Shown: positions 17,281 to 25,314, counted from the first letter of the stretch. The stretch: 64,000 nt of DNA from Hydrogenophaga sp. (GCF_030373245.1 NZ_JAUCZF010000003.1:62001-126000); one strand, 5' to 3'. The notes: generated from the letters alone by a model not told the origin. Numbers and translations are program-made.

Positions 17281-18351
17281 ATGCCATCCTTTTTCACTTC
17301 ACGGGTTCCGTCCGTCGCCCGCCTCCCGATCTTCGCTGCATTGGCCTTGTGCACCACCCTTCCCGCCATGTCCCAGGACAAGGTGCTGAATCTGTACTCC
17401 GCCCGGCACTACCAGACCGATGAGGTGATGTACGACACGTTCACCAAGACCACCGGCATCAAGATCAACCGCATCGATGCCGACGACGCAGGCATCTTGG
17501 CCCGCCTGCGCGCCGAAGGCTCCGCGTCACCGGCAGACGTGGTGCTGCTGGTGGATGCGGCCCGCCTCACGGCGGCGGACGCACAAGGGTTGTTCCAACC
17601 CATCCAGTCGGCGAAACTGCAAGCGGCCATCCCGGCCACGCTGCGGGCCGCGGCCACCCCACAGGGCACAACCTGGTACGGCTTCTCCACCCGTGCGCGC
17701 GTGATCGTGTACGACCCCAAGCGGGTCAGGGCCGAAGACGTGGCCACCTACGAACAGCTCTCAGATCCCAAGCTCAAGGGCCTGCTGTGCACCCGTTCAG
17801 GCTCACATCCCTACCAGCTCTCCTTGTTCTCCACTGTGGTGGAGCGCCTGGGTGATGCCAAGGGGGAAGCCTGGCTCAAGGGTCTGGTGGACAACATGGC
17901 ACGCGCGCCCAAGGGTGGTGACACCGACCAGATCAAGGCGGTGGCCTCAGGCGAATGTGGCGTGGCGATCACCAACACCTACTACGCCGCGCGCTTGCTC
18001 AAGTCGGACAAGGCGGAGGACAAGGCGGTAATGGAGAAGGTGCGGGTGGTCTTCCCCAACCAGGGCACGAGCGGCACCCACGTCAACATCAGTGGCGGCG
18101 CGGTAGCCAAGCACGCCAAGAACCGGGACAACGCCATTCTGTTCATGGAATACCTGGCCAGTCCGTTCGCACAGAACTACTTTGCAAACGGCAACAACGA
18201 ATACCCGGCGGTCACCGGAGTGAAGGTGGACAACGCTGCCCTCACCGCGATCGGAAGCAATGGATTCAAGGCCGAGACCGTTCCCCTCAACGTGGTAGCG
18301 AAGAACGTGACCAAAGTTCAACAGATGCTGGACCGCGTCGGATACAAGTGA
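17281..18351 (+). CDS. fbpA: Fe(3+) ABC transporter periplasmic substrate-binding protein
   Basis: This 356-residue protein has a Sec signal peptide ending near TTLPAMSQ (about residue 32) and the ferric-binding fold of FbpA/FutA/AfuA proteins. Candidate ligands are visible in LYSARHYQTDE (His43, Tyr44) and the adjacent tyrosines TNTYYAAR (Tyr234, Tyr235), typical Fe(3+) ligands. It delivers iron in the periplasm to an ABC permease, but no permease or ATPase gene follows here, so its partners lie elsewhere. The start ATG at 17281 follows the Fur-like promoter, with a leader of about 70 nt. Confidence 0.9.
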   Translation: MPSFFTSRVPSVARLPIFAALALCTTLPAMSQDKVLNLYSARHYQTDEVMYDTFTKTTGIKINRIDADDAGILARLRAEGSASPADVVLLVDAARLTAADAQGLFQPIQSAKLQAAIPATLRAAATPQGTTWYGFSTRARVIVYDPKRVRAEDVATYEQLSDPKLKGLLCTRSGSHPYQLSLFSTVVERLGDAKGEAWLKGLVDNMARAPKGGDTDQIKAVASGECGVAITNTYYAARLLKSDKAEDKAVMEKVRVVFPNQGTSGTHVNISGGAVAKHAKNRDNAILFMEYLASPFAQNYFANGNNEYPAVTGVKVDNAALTAIGSNGFKAETVPLNVVAKNVTKVQQMLDRVGYK

Positions 18352-18371
18352 ATCAACCCCGCGCCGCCTGC

Positions 18372-18399
18372 GGCGTCACACCCTCCAGGGGGTGACGCC
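18372..18399. repeat. Stable stem-loop between convergent genes
   Basis: GGCGTCAC (18372-18379) pairs with GTGACGCC (18392-18399), with three further G-C pairs inside and a small loop. It lies between the iron-binding protein gene and the convergent sigma factor gene. No T-tract follows, so it may stabilise 3' ends or assist Rho-dependent termination for both genes. Confidence 0.6.
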
Positions 18400-18425
18400 C
18401 GAGCATCCGGCCGGCGGGGGGGTGA

Positions 18426-18962
18426 TCAGCTCACCAGGTGTTTTCTTGCCCGGTGCAGCCGCACATAAAGGCTGTCCTGGCTGATGCCCAGCCGTTCGCA
18501 CACCGCCTCGGTCGGCTCGTCGTTGAGCACGCTCCATTGCATCGCATCTCGCAGCCCGCCTGGCAGCTGCTGGATGCGGGACATCACCAGGGCCAGGCGT
18601 TCGCGCTGCTCGGCCAGGTCGTCTGGCCCCGGGGCACCACAGACTTGCCGGCTGTTGGGTTCATCGCTTTCGTCTTCATCGCGGTCCAGCGCGCTGTAAC
18701 GCACGCGGTCTCGGATCAAGTCGACCAGCTTGTTCTTGAGGATGCCGACCAGCCAACTGCGCAAAGCACTGCGCCCGCCAAACTGGGCGCGGCCGCCGAG
18801 CACGGCTTCAAACACATCGTGCACCACGTCTTCGGCCAAGGCGGGGTCGTGCAGCTTGCGCCGGGCAAAGCGCAGGAGATAGTCGCGGTGCGCCAGCACC
18901 TCGTGCCAACACACGCCCGCAGGCTGGGGCAGGAAAGGCGAAAGCGGTGCGACTGACGTCAT
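18426..18962 (-). CDS. ECF-type RNA polymerase sigma factor
   Basis: This 178-residue sigma-70 family protein has only region 2 (YLLRFARRKLHDPALAEDVVHDVFEAVL ... SWLVGILKNKLVDLIRD, shown in parts) and region 4 (LPGGLRDAMQWSVLNDEPTEAVCERLGISQDSLYVRLHRARKHL, in parts), which is the ECF layout. It would direct polymerase to a small stress or envelope regulon. No anti-sigma or zinc-binding membrane partner gene is adjacent, which is unusual for this class. It is divergent from the two-component system, with 133 bp between the two start codons. Confidence 0.9.
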   Translation of the reverse strand: MTSVAPLSPFLPQPAGVCWHEVLAHRDYLLRFARRKLHDPALAEDVVHDVFEAVLGGRAQFGGRSALRSWLVGILKNKLVDLIRDRVRYSALDRDEDESDEPNSRQVCGAPGPDDLAEQRERLALVMSRIQQLPGGLRDAMQWSVLNDEPTEAVCERLGISQDSLYVRLHRARKHLVS

Positions 18963-19008
18963 GTGAGGTCCTTGGTGGGGGTGATGGCTCCACTGTGTGA
19001 GACGGGCA

Positions 19009-19046
19009 TCACAGCCACCTCGAGAAACCTCACATTTGCATCACAT
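19009..19046 (+). promoter_or_regulatory. Phased TCACA direct repeats upstream of the response regulator gene
   Basis: TCACAG at 19009, TCACAT at 19030 and TCACAT at 19041 are spaced 21 and 11 bp apart, close to two turns and one turn of the helix. OmpR/PhoB-type regulators bind direct repeats of about 11-bp period. The cluster lies 50-90 bp before the regulator's ATG and between divergent genes, so it is a candidate autoregulatory site. Confidence 0.4.
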
Positions 19047-19095
19047 CGCAGCCAGGTTCGGCGTAAGAATGGCGCGCGAATACCGACTCAAGCCC

Positions 19096-19833
19096 ATGAA
19101 CGAGCCCAAACGCATCCTGGTGGCCGAGGATCAGACCGACATCCGCGACCTGCTGGTGCTCAACCTGCGCGCGGCGGGTTACGCGGTGAGTGAAACCCGC
19201 GATGGATTGTCGGCACTGGCCTTGCAGACCGAGGCGCCCTGCGATGTCCTCGTGCTCGATCTCATGATGCCAGGCCTGGACGGGTTGGAGCTGTGCAAGA
19301 CGCTGCGCGGACGCGGAGACACGACGCCCATCCTCATGCTCACCGCCAAGTCCACCGAGCTCGATCGCGTGCTGGGTCTGGAGCTGGGTGCAGACGACTA
19401 CCTCACCAAACCGTTTTCGCTCGCTGAACTGATGGCGCGGGTCAAAGTTCTGTTGCGCCGCGCCGAACAGCTGCGCGCTGCGCTGGCGGCACAGGCCACG
19501 GCCAGCGACACGGCGTCGGCGCTGATCAACGGCGAGCTGGAGATCCAGCCCGTCAAGCGCCAGGTTCGCGTGCGCGGTCAGGCGCTGGATTTCACCGCGC
19601 TGGAATTCGACCTGCTGATGCACTTCGCCCAGCACCCGGGCCATGTGTATTCGCGCAGCCAGTTGCTGAGTGCCGTCTGGGGTTACAGCCACGACGGCTA
19701 CGAGCACACCGTCACCACCCACATCAACCGATTGCGAGCCAAGCTGGAGGACGATCCGCTCAGGCCAGCGTTCATCCTCACGGTGCGCGGCGCGGGCTAC
19801 AAGATGCGTGAGCGCCCAGGCGCTGGCTCATGA
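19096..19833 (+). CDS. OmpR/PhoB-family response regulator
   Basis: From the ATG at 19096 this is a 245-residue protein. The receiver domain (about 1-120) has VAEDQTD acidic residues, phosphoacceptor Asp55 in LVLDLMMPGLDG, LTAKS and LTKPF. The winged-helix DNA-binding domain (about 145-245) ends in the TVTTHINRLRAKLEDDP recognition segment. It would bind direct-repeat DNA when phosphorylated by the kinase encoded next. The frame is open to 18997, but this start places the receiver at the usual N-terminal position. ATG at 19069 is an alternative. Confidence 0.92.
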   Translation: MNEPKRILVAEDQTDIRDLLVLNLRAAGYAVSETRDGLSALALQTEAPCDVLVLDLMMPGLDGLELCKTLRGRGDTTPILMLTAKSTELDRVLGLELGADDYLTKPFSLAELMARVKVLLRRAEQLRAALAAQATASDTASALINGELEIQPVKRQVRVRGQALDFTALEFDLLMHFAQHPGHVYSRSQLLSAVWGYSHDGYEHTVTTHINRLRAKLEDDPLRPAFILTVRGAGYKMRERPGAGS

Positions 19834-21374
19834 CGGTCCGCGCCAAGATCGCGTTCACGATCCTGTTCACCGGCCTGTTGACCGCGCTCGGCGTGGTGTT
19901 GGCACTTGTGCTGGCCTACGAGCGCTTCGAGCACGAATCGAGCTACTACCGGGCCGACGCTTTCCTCAAGCGCGTGACCGAGCAGCACAGCGACCTGCTG
20001 GGCATGCGCGAGCGTTTCGGCGAAGACTTCGACAGCTTTCTGGCCAACCTCGTGCTCTACGAGCCGGATACCCAGCTCTACCTGCTCGACCCCCAAGGGC
20101 AGGTGCTGAGCTCCACTGGCCAGCGGTCGCTGGCGGCAAATTTCCGCGTCAACATGGGACCGGTGATGCTGGCCTCTGGCAACGACCCCATGCCTTACGT
20201 GTTGGGCGACAACCCCGAGCGCATGGACGCGCGGGTGGTGGTGGCGGCGCGCGCACTCAAGCCAATGTCGATTGCCCCCGACCCGCCGGTGGCCGGCTAC
20301 CTCTATCTGGTGACCCGCCCACGTGGCTTCACCGAGAGCCGCAGCACCGCCTTGCACAGCGCGCTTTCGCAGCCGTTTGTGTTGCTGATGCTGGTGGTGG
20401 TGGCCTTGACCACCGGCCTCGCAGCCTGGATCACCGCCACCGTCACCCGCCCGCTCACCCGCCTCACCGCCTCGGTCAGTCGCATCCGGGATGAAGGACT
20501 GTCAGACGCGTTGCCACTCGCCGCGAACGACGCCGACGCACCCTGGAACCTGCCCGATGCCCGCGACCAACACAACGAGTTTGGCCAGCTCGCGCGCGGC
20601 ATCGGCGCCATGCTTCAAACCCTGCGCCGGCAATGGGCTGCGCTGCGCCGCCTCGACCACTTCCGCCGCGAAGGCGTGAGCAACCTGTCGCACGACCTGC
20701 GCTCTCCGCTGACCGCCACCAGCGCCTGCCTGGAAACGCTGGACAACCGCTGGCAAGGCGATCCGGCCCGCGACGCTGACCGCGAACTGGTGGCGGTGGC
20801 GCTGCGCAACACGCACAACGCCGCGCGCCTGGTGCAAAGCATGGGTGACCTGGCGCGGCTGGACGAGCCGGCGTTTGAGCTGAAAACCGAGGTGCTGGAC
20901 CTGGGAGAGTTGCTCGATGACGTGGCGATCCGCTTTGCCGAACGCGCGCGCCAGCTCGGCGTGATGCTGTCCACCGGGGACCCGCCGGGCCAGCCCCACG
21001 GCGCCGCGCTGGCTCGGGTGGATGTGCAGCTGATCGAGCGCGCGGTGGCCAACCTGATCGACAACGCGCTGAAGTACGGAGCCGCGGGCGGCGCGATCAC
21101 GCTGCGCGCGCAGCGGGCCGAGAACACCGACGGGGCACAAGCCCTGGTCACCGTGAGCGACAGAGGGCCAGGCATTGCCGCCGACGACCTGCCCCACCTC
21201 TTCGACCGCTTCTACCAGAGCCGCCATCAGGTCGCTCCGGCCACTGGCGAGGGTGGAAAAGGCCTGGGCCTGGCCATCGTCAAACGGATCGCCGAACTGC
21301 ACGGCGGCCAGCTGTCGCTGGCCAGCACACCGGGCTCGGGCACGGTGGTGACGCTGGCGCTTCCGGCTGCCTGA
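19830..21374 (+). CDS. Membrane sensor histidine kinase
   Basis: This 514-residue kinase has one transmembrane helix near the N-terminus and another at about residues 180-200, bounding a periplasmic sensor domain. A HAMP-like linker follows, then the phosphoacceptor motif SHDLRSPLTATSACLE (His288), the N-box ANLIDNALKYGA, and the G-boxes DRGPGIA and GEGGKGLGLAIVKRIAE. It pairs with the preceding regulator through an ATGA overlap. The ligand is unknown. Unlike the folD-adjacent kinase, it has no PAS domain that I can recognise. Confidence 0.92.
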   Translation: MTVRAKIAFTILFTGLLTALGVVLALVLAYERFEHESSYYRADAFLKRVTEQHSDLLGMRERFGEDFDSFLANLVLYEPDTQLYLLDPQGQVLSSTGQRSLAANFRVNMGPVMLASGNDPMPYVLGDNPERMDARVVVAARALKPMSIAPDPPVAGYLYLVTRPRGFTESRSTALHSALSQPFVLLMLVVVALTTGLAAWITATVTRPLTRLTASVSRIRDEGLSDALPLAANDADAPWNLPDARDQHNEFGQLARGIGAMLQTLRRQWAALRRLDHFRREGVSNLSHDLRSPLTATSACLETLDNRWQGDPARDADRELVAVALRNTHNAARLVQSMGDLARLDEPAFELKTEVLDLGELLDDVAIRFAERARQLGVMLSTGDPPGQPHGAALARVDVQLIERAVANLIDNALKYGAAGGAITLRAQRAENTDGAQALVTVSDRGPGIAADDLPHLFDRFYQSRHQVAPATGEGGKGLGLAIVKRIAELHGGQLSLASTPGSGTVVTLALPAA

Positions 21375-21400
21375 GCTAACCCCAGCCTCGTCGGTGATAA

Positions 21401-21416
21401 TTGACGTTTACGTCAA
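21401..21416. promoter_or_regulatory. Palindromic operator upstream of the short-chain dehydrogenase gene
   Basis: TTGACGTTTACGTCAA is a dyad with 7-bp arms TTGACGT/ACGTCAA around TT, followed at once by another CGTCAA. A -10-like GATAAT (21395-21400) lies just upstream, so the operator would cover the transcription start. From memory it resembles operators of LiuR/MerR-type regulators of branched-chain and fatty-acid catabolism; this was not checked. Confidence 0.55.
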
Positions 21417-21451
21417 CGTCAATCCCGGCACATTCCCCGAAGGAGCATCCC

Positions 21452-22210
21452 ATGGACATTCAAGGCAAAGTCTTCATCGTCACCGGCGGCGCATCGGGCC
21501 TGGGCGAAGGCACGGCACGCATGCTGGCGGCCAACGGCGCGAAGGTGGTCATCGCCGACATGCAGACCGACAAAGGCGAAGCCGTGGCCAAGGACATTGG
21601 TGGCGCGTTCGTGAAATGTGATGTGAGCCAGGAGGCCGATGGCCAGGCGGTGGTGGCCAAAGCCGTCTCCATGGGCAAGCTCATGGGCCTGATCAACTGC
21701 GCCGGCATCGCGCCAGCCGAGAAAACCGTGGGCAAGACCGGCGCGCACTCGCTGGCGGTTTACACCAAGACCATCATGGTCAATCTGGTCGGCAGCTTCA
21801 ACATGATCCGCCTGGCGTCAGAGGCCATGTGCAAGAACGAGCCCGAGACCACCGGCGAGCGCGGCGTGATGATCTCCACCGCCAGCGTGGCGGCCTACGA
21901 CGGCCAGATCGGCCAGGCGGCCTACGCAGCCAGCAAGGGCGGCGTCGTCGGCATGACGCTGCCGATCGCGCGCGACCTGTCGCGCAACGGGATCCGCAAC
22001 ATGACCATCGCCCCCGGCATCTTCGGCACGCCCATGCTGTTTGGCATGCCGCAAGAGGTGCAGGACGCGCTGGCCGCCAGCGTGCCATTCCCCAGTCGCC
22101 TGGGCACGCCGGCCGACTATGCCAAGCTCGCCAAGCACATCATCGAAAACGACATGCTCAACGGCGAGGTGATTCGCCTTGACGGCGCGATCCGCCTGGC
22201 GCCGCGCTGA
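21452..22210 (+). CDS. Short-chain dehydrogenase, 3-hydroxyacyl-CoA dehydrogenase type II-like
   Basis: This 252-residue SDR has the cofactor motif TGGASGLG (residues 11-18) and the catalytic set Ser145, Tyr158 and Lys162 (YAASK). The sequence is closest in character to HSD10/FabG-like NAD-dependent 3-hydroxyacyl-CoA or 2-methyl-3-hydroxybutyryl-CoA dehydrogenases of acyl-CoA and isoleucine breakdown. GAAGGAG at 21439-21445 is an excellent ribosome site six bases before this ATG; the upstream in-frame start lies inside the operator and was rejected. It stands alone between the kinase gene and a convergent flavoprotein gene three bases away. Confidence 0.88.
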   Translation: MDIQGKVFIVTGGASGLGEGTARMLAANGAKVVIADMQTDKGEAVAKDIGGAFVKCDVSQEADGQAVVAKAVSMGKLMGLINCAGIAPAEKTVGKTGAHSLAVYTKTIMVNLVGSFNMIRLASEAMCKNEPETTGERGVMISTASVAAYDGQIGQAAYAASKGGVVGMTLPIARDLSRNGIRNMTIAPGIFGTPMLFGMPQEVQDALAASVPFPSRLGTPADYAKLAKHIIENDMLNGEVIRLDGAIRLAPR

Positions 22211-22213
22211 TCC

Positions 22214-23626
22214 TCAGATCGCCTGGGCTGCCAGCTTCTGCAGATTGGACATGGCCGGCATGGCGGCGGCGCGGATGCGACCAAGCACCGCCAGCTTGTC
22301 GATGTCGTCCGGCGGAATCCCCGCGATCACCTTGCCGAATCCATCCAGCCGACAGTCGCGGATCCAGCGGCTCAGCGCCTTGTCCTGACCCCAGCGGAAC
22401 TGGTTGGCCATGTTGGCCATGTTGCAGTGCAGGTATTGATGCAGCTCGTGGGGAAACGGCACCGTGGCGCACAGAGCGTTTTTGGTCGCATCGTCCGGGT
22501 AATGGGCCTCCACGTAAGCAATCAGCGCAGCGCTGAACGCCGGCTGCGGCGCACGCACCAGTTGCGGCACGATGCGCTCGCCCTGAAAGATGGCGCTGCC
22601 CGGCCGAGGCTCCACCGCCGAGGCGGTGCAGTCGATGTAGAGCGTGCCGTCGGCCGGCATCGCTACCCGGCCCTGCTCCATCAGCAAGCCTTCAGCGTCG
22701 ATGGCTGTCACCCGACCCAGGCGGATCACTTGCGTGATGCGGCGCAAAGTCTCGATCTCGCCGGTGGACATGGTGGCAAAGTGAAACATGCTGGGGCGCA
22801 CCGCGCGGTCGATGCGCAGCATGATGCCCGCCGCCTCCAGCCGATCAAACAGGTCGTCCAGCGAGCTCGCTGCGGCAAACGCTTCCATCTGGTCGGCCTG
22901 ACCGCCCAGTGTCTGATGGAAAAACTCCAGACCGGGCTGGATGTGCAGTCGATTGAGCAACCAGGAGTCGCGCGGCACCACCCAGTGGATGCTCTCGGGT
23001 CTGGCACCGCTGCCCAGCAGCCACACGCCCACGTCCATCGCCGTCTTGCCTGCACCCACGATCACGAATCGTTTGGGGCGTTGCGCGGCCGGCTTCATCC
23101 ACAGCTGTGGCAAGGCGTTGGGCGGCACGAGGTCCATGCCGTCGGCCAGGGCGAAGCGCGGGGTGTGGGTGGCGGGCACCGAGGTGCCGAAAAAGGTGGC
23201 GTCCACCGTCTTGCGAGCCACACGCACCTGCGTTTCTTCACCCGACAGCATTGATACAAACCGGCCATCACCCAAGTAGTCACACAGTGGGTGGTAGCTC
23301 ACCCGGCCGCTGGGCAGCAGGCGCTGGCGCATGACGGCGTCGAAATAGCCGCTGACCTCGGGGCCAGAGGCCAGCTCGTACAGCCCCTGGTTGACGCCGA
23401 CGGTGTCTTTGCGGTTGCTGCCCAGCGGCAGCGAGTTCACGCCGTAAAACGCCGAAGGCTGGTGCAAAGCCACAAACGCGTAGGCATCGTTCCAGTGGCC
23501 ACCGGGCTTGCCGTGGCGGTCGACGATGGTGATGCGTGCGTCGGTTTCCTGCAGCAAGGTATCGGCAAAGGCCAAACCGACAGCGCCGCTGCCGATCACG
23601 AGGTAGTCGGTCTGCAGGGTATTCAA
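22214..23626 (-). CDS. FAD/NAD(P)-dependent oxidoreductase (flavin monooxygenase-like)
   Basis: This 470-residue flavoprotein has the N-terminal FAD-binding motif VIGSGAVG (residues 10-17), KPGGHWNDAYAFV, and a second dinucleotide-binding site IVGAGKTAMDVG (189-200) like those of flavin-containing monooxygenases. Substrate and product are unknown. The start is TTG at 23626, supported by GGAG six bases upstream and by the placement of the Rossmann motif. It converges on the dehydrogenase gene, so the two probably do not share a transcript. Confidence 0.75.
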   Translation of the reverse strand: MNTLQTDYLVIGSGAVGLAFADTLLQETDARITIVDRHGKPGGHWNDAYAFVALHQPSAFYGVNSLPLGSNRKDTVGVNQGLYELASGPEVSGYFDAVMRQRLLPSGRVSYHPLCDYLGDGRFVSMLSGEETQVRVARKTVDATFFGTSVPATHTPRFALADGMDLVPPNALPQLWMKPAAQRPKRFVIVGAGKTAMDVGVWLLGSGARPESIHWVVPRDSWLLNRLHIQPGLEFFHQTLGGQADQMEAFAAASSLDDLFDRLEAAGIMLRIDRAVRPSMFHFATMSTGEIETLRRITQVIRLGRVTAIDAEGLLMEQGRVAMPADGTLYIDCTASAVEPRPGSAIFQGERIVPQLVRAPQPAFSAALIAYVEAHYPDDATKNALCATVPFPHELHQYLHCNMANMANQFRWGQDKALSRWIRDCRLDGFGKVIAGIPPDDIDKLAVLGRIRAAAMPAMSNLQKLAAQAI

Positions 23627-24009
23627 TGGAATCTCCGATGGGCCGTTTCGCCGCCGGGCGAATGCGCCAAGGACCAGTATCGCAGTCCTGAACCGGATGG
23701 GCGGAGTTTTCAGGGGCGCTTAAGAACCCTCCTGTTTGTGCCGCATTGCACACAAAAGTCCCTTCATGAACTTGAAAAAGTAGGTCAAACGGCACTACTT
23801 GCAACACAATGTTTCTGTTACCACTGGGCTTGCCCCTATGCGCCCCGAACCCGGCAGGTCGTCACCGCAACCGAGTGCAACTCCCTCGGCATCAAGGGCT
23901 CACCTCCAAACCGGCATTGGTTTGCCCGCCGGGCGTGCCTGCTGGAGTCAAGCCATCACGTGTTCGGTCGACCGCATGGCGCCCCTGCCACTCAAAAGAA
24001 ATCTGTCAC
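23627..24009. other. 383-bp intergenic region before the NTF2-like gene
   Basis: This divergent regulatory region lies between the flavoprotein and the membrane-anchored NTF2-like gene. It holds a CRP-like dyad (23737-23752) and moderately AT-rich sequence at about 23720-23820 that could hold promoters. I see no credible gene; the plus-strand frame open from 23809 is only the upstream extension of the gene starting at 24010. Confidence 0.6.
23737..23752. promoter_or_regulatory. CRP/FNR-like dyad TGTGC-N6-GCACA
   Basis: TGTGC (23737-23741) and GCACA (23748-23752) are perfect inverted repeats separated by 6 bp, the geometry of CRP-family sites (consensus TGTGA-N6-TCACA). It lies 111 bp upstream of the flavoprotein start and 258 bp upstream of the NTF2-like gene start. 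Confidence 0.4.
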
Positions 24010-24819
24010 ATGGAACGCATCAGGTACGCAATTGAAAAGGCCAGAGAGGCTGCCAATCAACGTCGGCTAGGGCAAGTGCCCACCGAAACGGGGGATGCAA
24101 TTGCCTGGGCCGCTTCGATGACACCCAAACCCTTGACGGGACCCGAGGCGCTGGCGCCAGAGGGCGCCGACCCACGTCGGCGCGTGCCTGTCGTGCTGTT
24201 GCTGGGTGTGGTCGCCCTGATCGCTGGATGGGCTTTGTGGTCAACCCAGCAGAGCGTACCAGCGCCCTCCAGCCCTTCGGCCACAGCCGCATCGTCCATC
24301 TTGGTCAACCCACCCAACCCAGGCGCTCAGCCGGTGCCCGCAGCGCCTCTTGTGGCCGCTGCGCCAATTCAAGCCCTCCCGGCCAGCCCGATGCAGGCTG
24401 CAATCACTGCACCAGAGCCTCCCAGCGCGCCGGAGGTTCTGCTGGTGGATCAGGTCGCGCGCGCAGTCGAGTCCTGGCGCCAGGACTGGGCTGCTCGCAA
24501 CATGATGGCCTACCTGGATCATTACAACGAGGCGTTCACGCCGGCAGACGGTGTGTCGCGCCGTGACTGGATCGCCAGTCGTTATCGCAATGTGGGCGGC
24601 CGTACCTCCATCGAGGTGCAGATCAAGGATCTGCAGATCTTTCCCCTGAGCGACGATCGGGTGCGAGTGGGCTTTTTGCAGGATTACGCCTCTGGCAGCT
24701 ACCGCGAGATCGCTCGGCCCAAGACGCTCGAACTCGTGCTTGGGCCTGATGACCGTTGGCGCATCGTGGGCGAATGGCAGGGTAAGCCCCCTGCGCTTGT
24801 GGCGTCAGACAATTCGTGA
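24010..24819 (+). CDS. Membrane-anchored protein with C-terminal NTF2-like/Cds6-type domain
   Basis: This 269-residue protein has three parts. The N-terminal cytoplasmic helix MERIRYAIEKAREAANQ resembles the opening of bacterial exopolysaccharide tyrosine kinases and GspB-like proteins. One transmembrane helix spans residues 60-78. An Ala/Pro-rich linker leads to a C-terminal domain (about 150-260) with VESWRQDWAARNMMAYLDHY and LVLGPDDRWRIVGEWQGK, typical of NTF2-like or Cds6 folds found in periplasmic proteins. The function is not known. The start was set by the family-like N-terminus; the ribosome site is weak. It lies just upstream of the DUF2853 gene and near the exosortase locus. Confidence 0.7.
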   Translation: MERIRYAIEKAREAANQRRLGQVPTETGDAIAWAASMTPKPLTGPEALAPEGADPRRRVPVVLLLGVVALIAGWALWSTQQSVPAPSSPSATAASSILVNPPNPGAQPVPAAPLVAAAPIQALPASPMQAAITAPEPPSAPEVLLVDQVARAVESWRQDWAARNMMAYLDHYNEAFTPADGVSRRDWIASRYRNVGGRTSIEVQIKDLQIFPLSDDRVRVGFLQDYASGSYREIARPKTLELVLGPDDRWRIVGEWQGKPPALVASDNS

Positions 24820-24892
24820 GCACCGCTGCTGCACAAAAATACTACTTTCAGCTTCCATAGTCGGGCCGACTGCGGCACACTTGAACCGCAGG

Positions 24893-24938
24893 GGGCAGAT
24901 TCCGACTCCCTGCTCCGTTCGACCCAGTCGATCTGCCC
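24893..24938 (+). repeat. Inverted repeat in the DUF2853 leader
   Basis: GGGCAGAT (24893-24900) and ATCTGCCC (24931-24938) are perfect 8-bp complements 30 nt apart. A smaller CTGCGG/CCGCAG stem (24870-24891) precedes them. The stem ends just before the AGGAG ribosome site, so folding could influence translation of the DUF2853 gene. Confidence 0.5.
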
Positions 24939-24954
24939 ATCACCAGGAGAAAAC

Positions 24955-25266
24955 ATGTCTGAATACCTCGCCGATGTCCGCAAGTACGCCCCCCAGGCCA
25001 GCGAAGCCGCTGTCAACGCCATCGTCAAGTACTGCGGGATCGCCCTGCGCAATGCCGATTCGTCACTGGTCTCGGGCACCGACCCGAAAGAACTGGCCAC
25101 GGTGCGCGACGGTTTTGCCGCCAAGAAGCTGGGCCTCTCGGCCGAAGCCGCCGATGCGGGCATTGCGCGCGTGGTGGAGAAGATGAAGGGTGTGAACCGC
25201 AAGAGCCGCGTCACTTTCTACTACCTGCTGGCCGAGGCCACCGGCTCGCTGAGCAAGCTCGGCTAA
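24955..25266 (+). CDS. DUF2853 family protein
   Basis: This 103-residue acidic-to-neutral, all-helical protein begins MSEYLADVRKYAPQASEAAVNAI and contains CGIALRNADSSLVSGTDPKELATV, recognisable as the DUF2853 family, whose function is unknown. It has no signal peptide or membrane segment, so it should be cytoplasmic. AGGAG precedes the ATG by a normal distance. It has its own structured leader and an intrinsic terminator, so it can be expressed alone. Confidence 0.8.
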   Translation: MSEYLADVRKYAPQASEAAVNAIVKYCGIALRNADSSLVSGTDPKELATVRDGFAAKKLGLSAEAADAGIARVVEKMKGVNRKSRVTFYYLLAEATGSLSKLG

Positions 25267-25287
25267 GCACCACAGAATCCCTCCAGG

Positions 25288-25314
25288 AAAACCGGTCAAT
25301 GGACCGGTTTTTTT
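25288..25314. terminator. Intrinsic terminator between convergent DUF2853 and exosortase genes
   Basis: AAAACCGGTC (25288-25297) pairs over ten bases with GACCGGTTTT (25302-25311) around an AATG loop, and a T-tract runs to 25314. It ends the DUF2853 transcript. The stem also carries four T residues at its end on the minus strand, so it may serve the exosortase transcript too. Confidence 0.9.

Noticed and set aside
18372-18399. The hairpin after fbpA as an intrinsic terminator
   Set aside because: No T-tract follows on either strand, so it was recorded only as a stem-loop.
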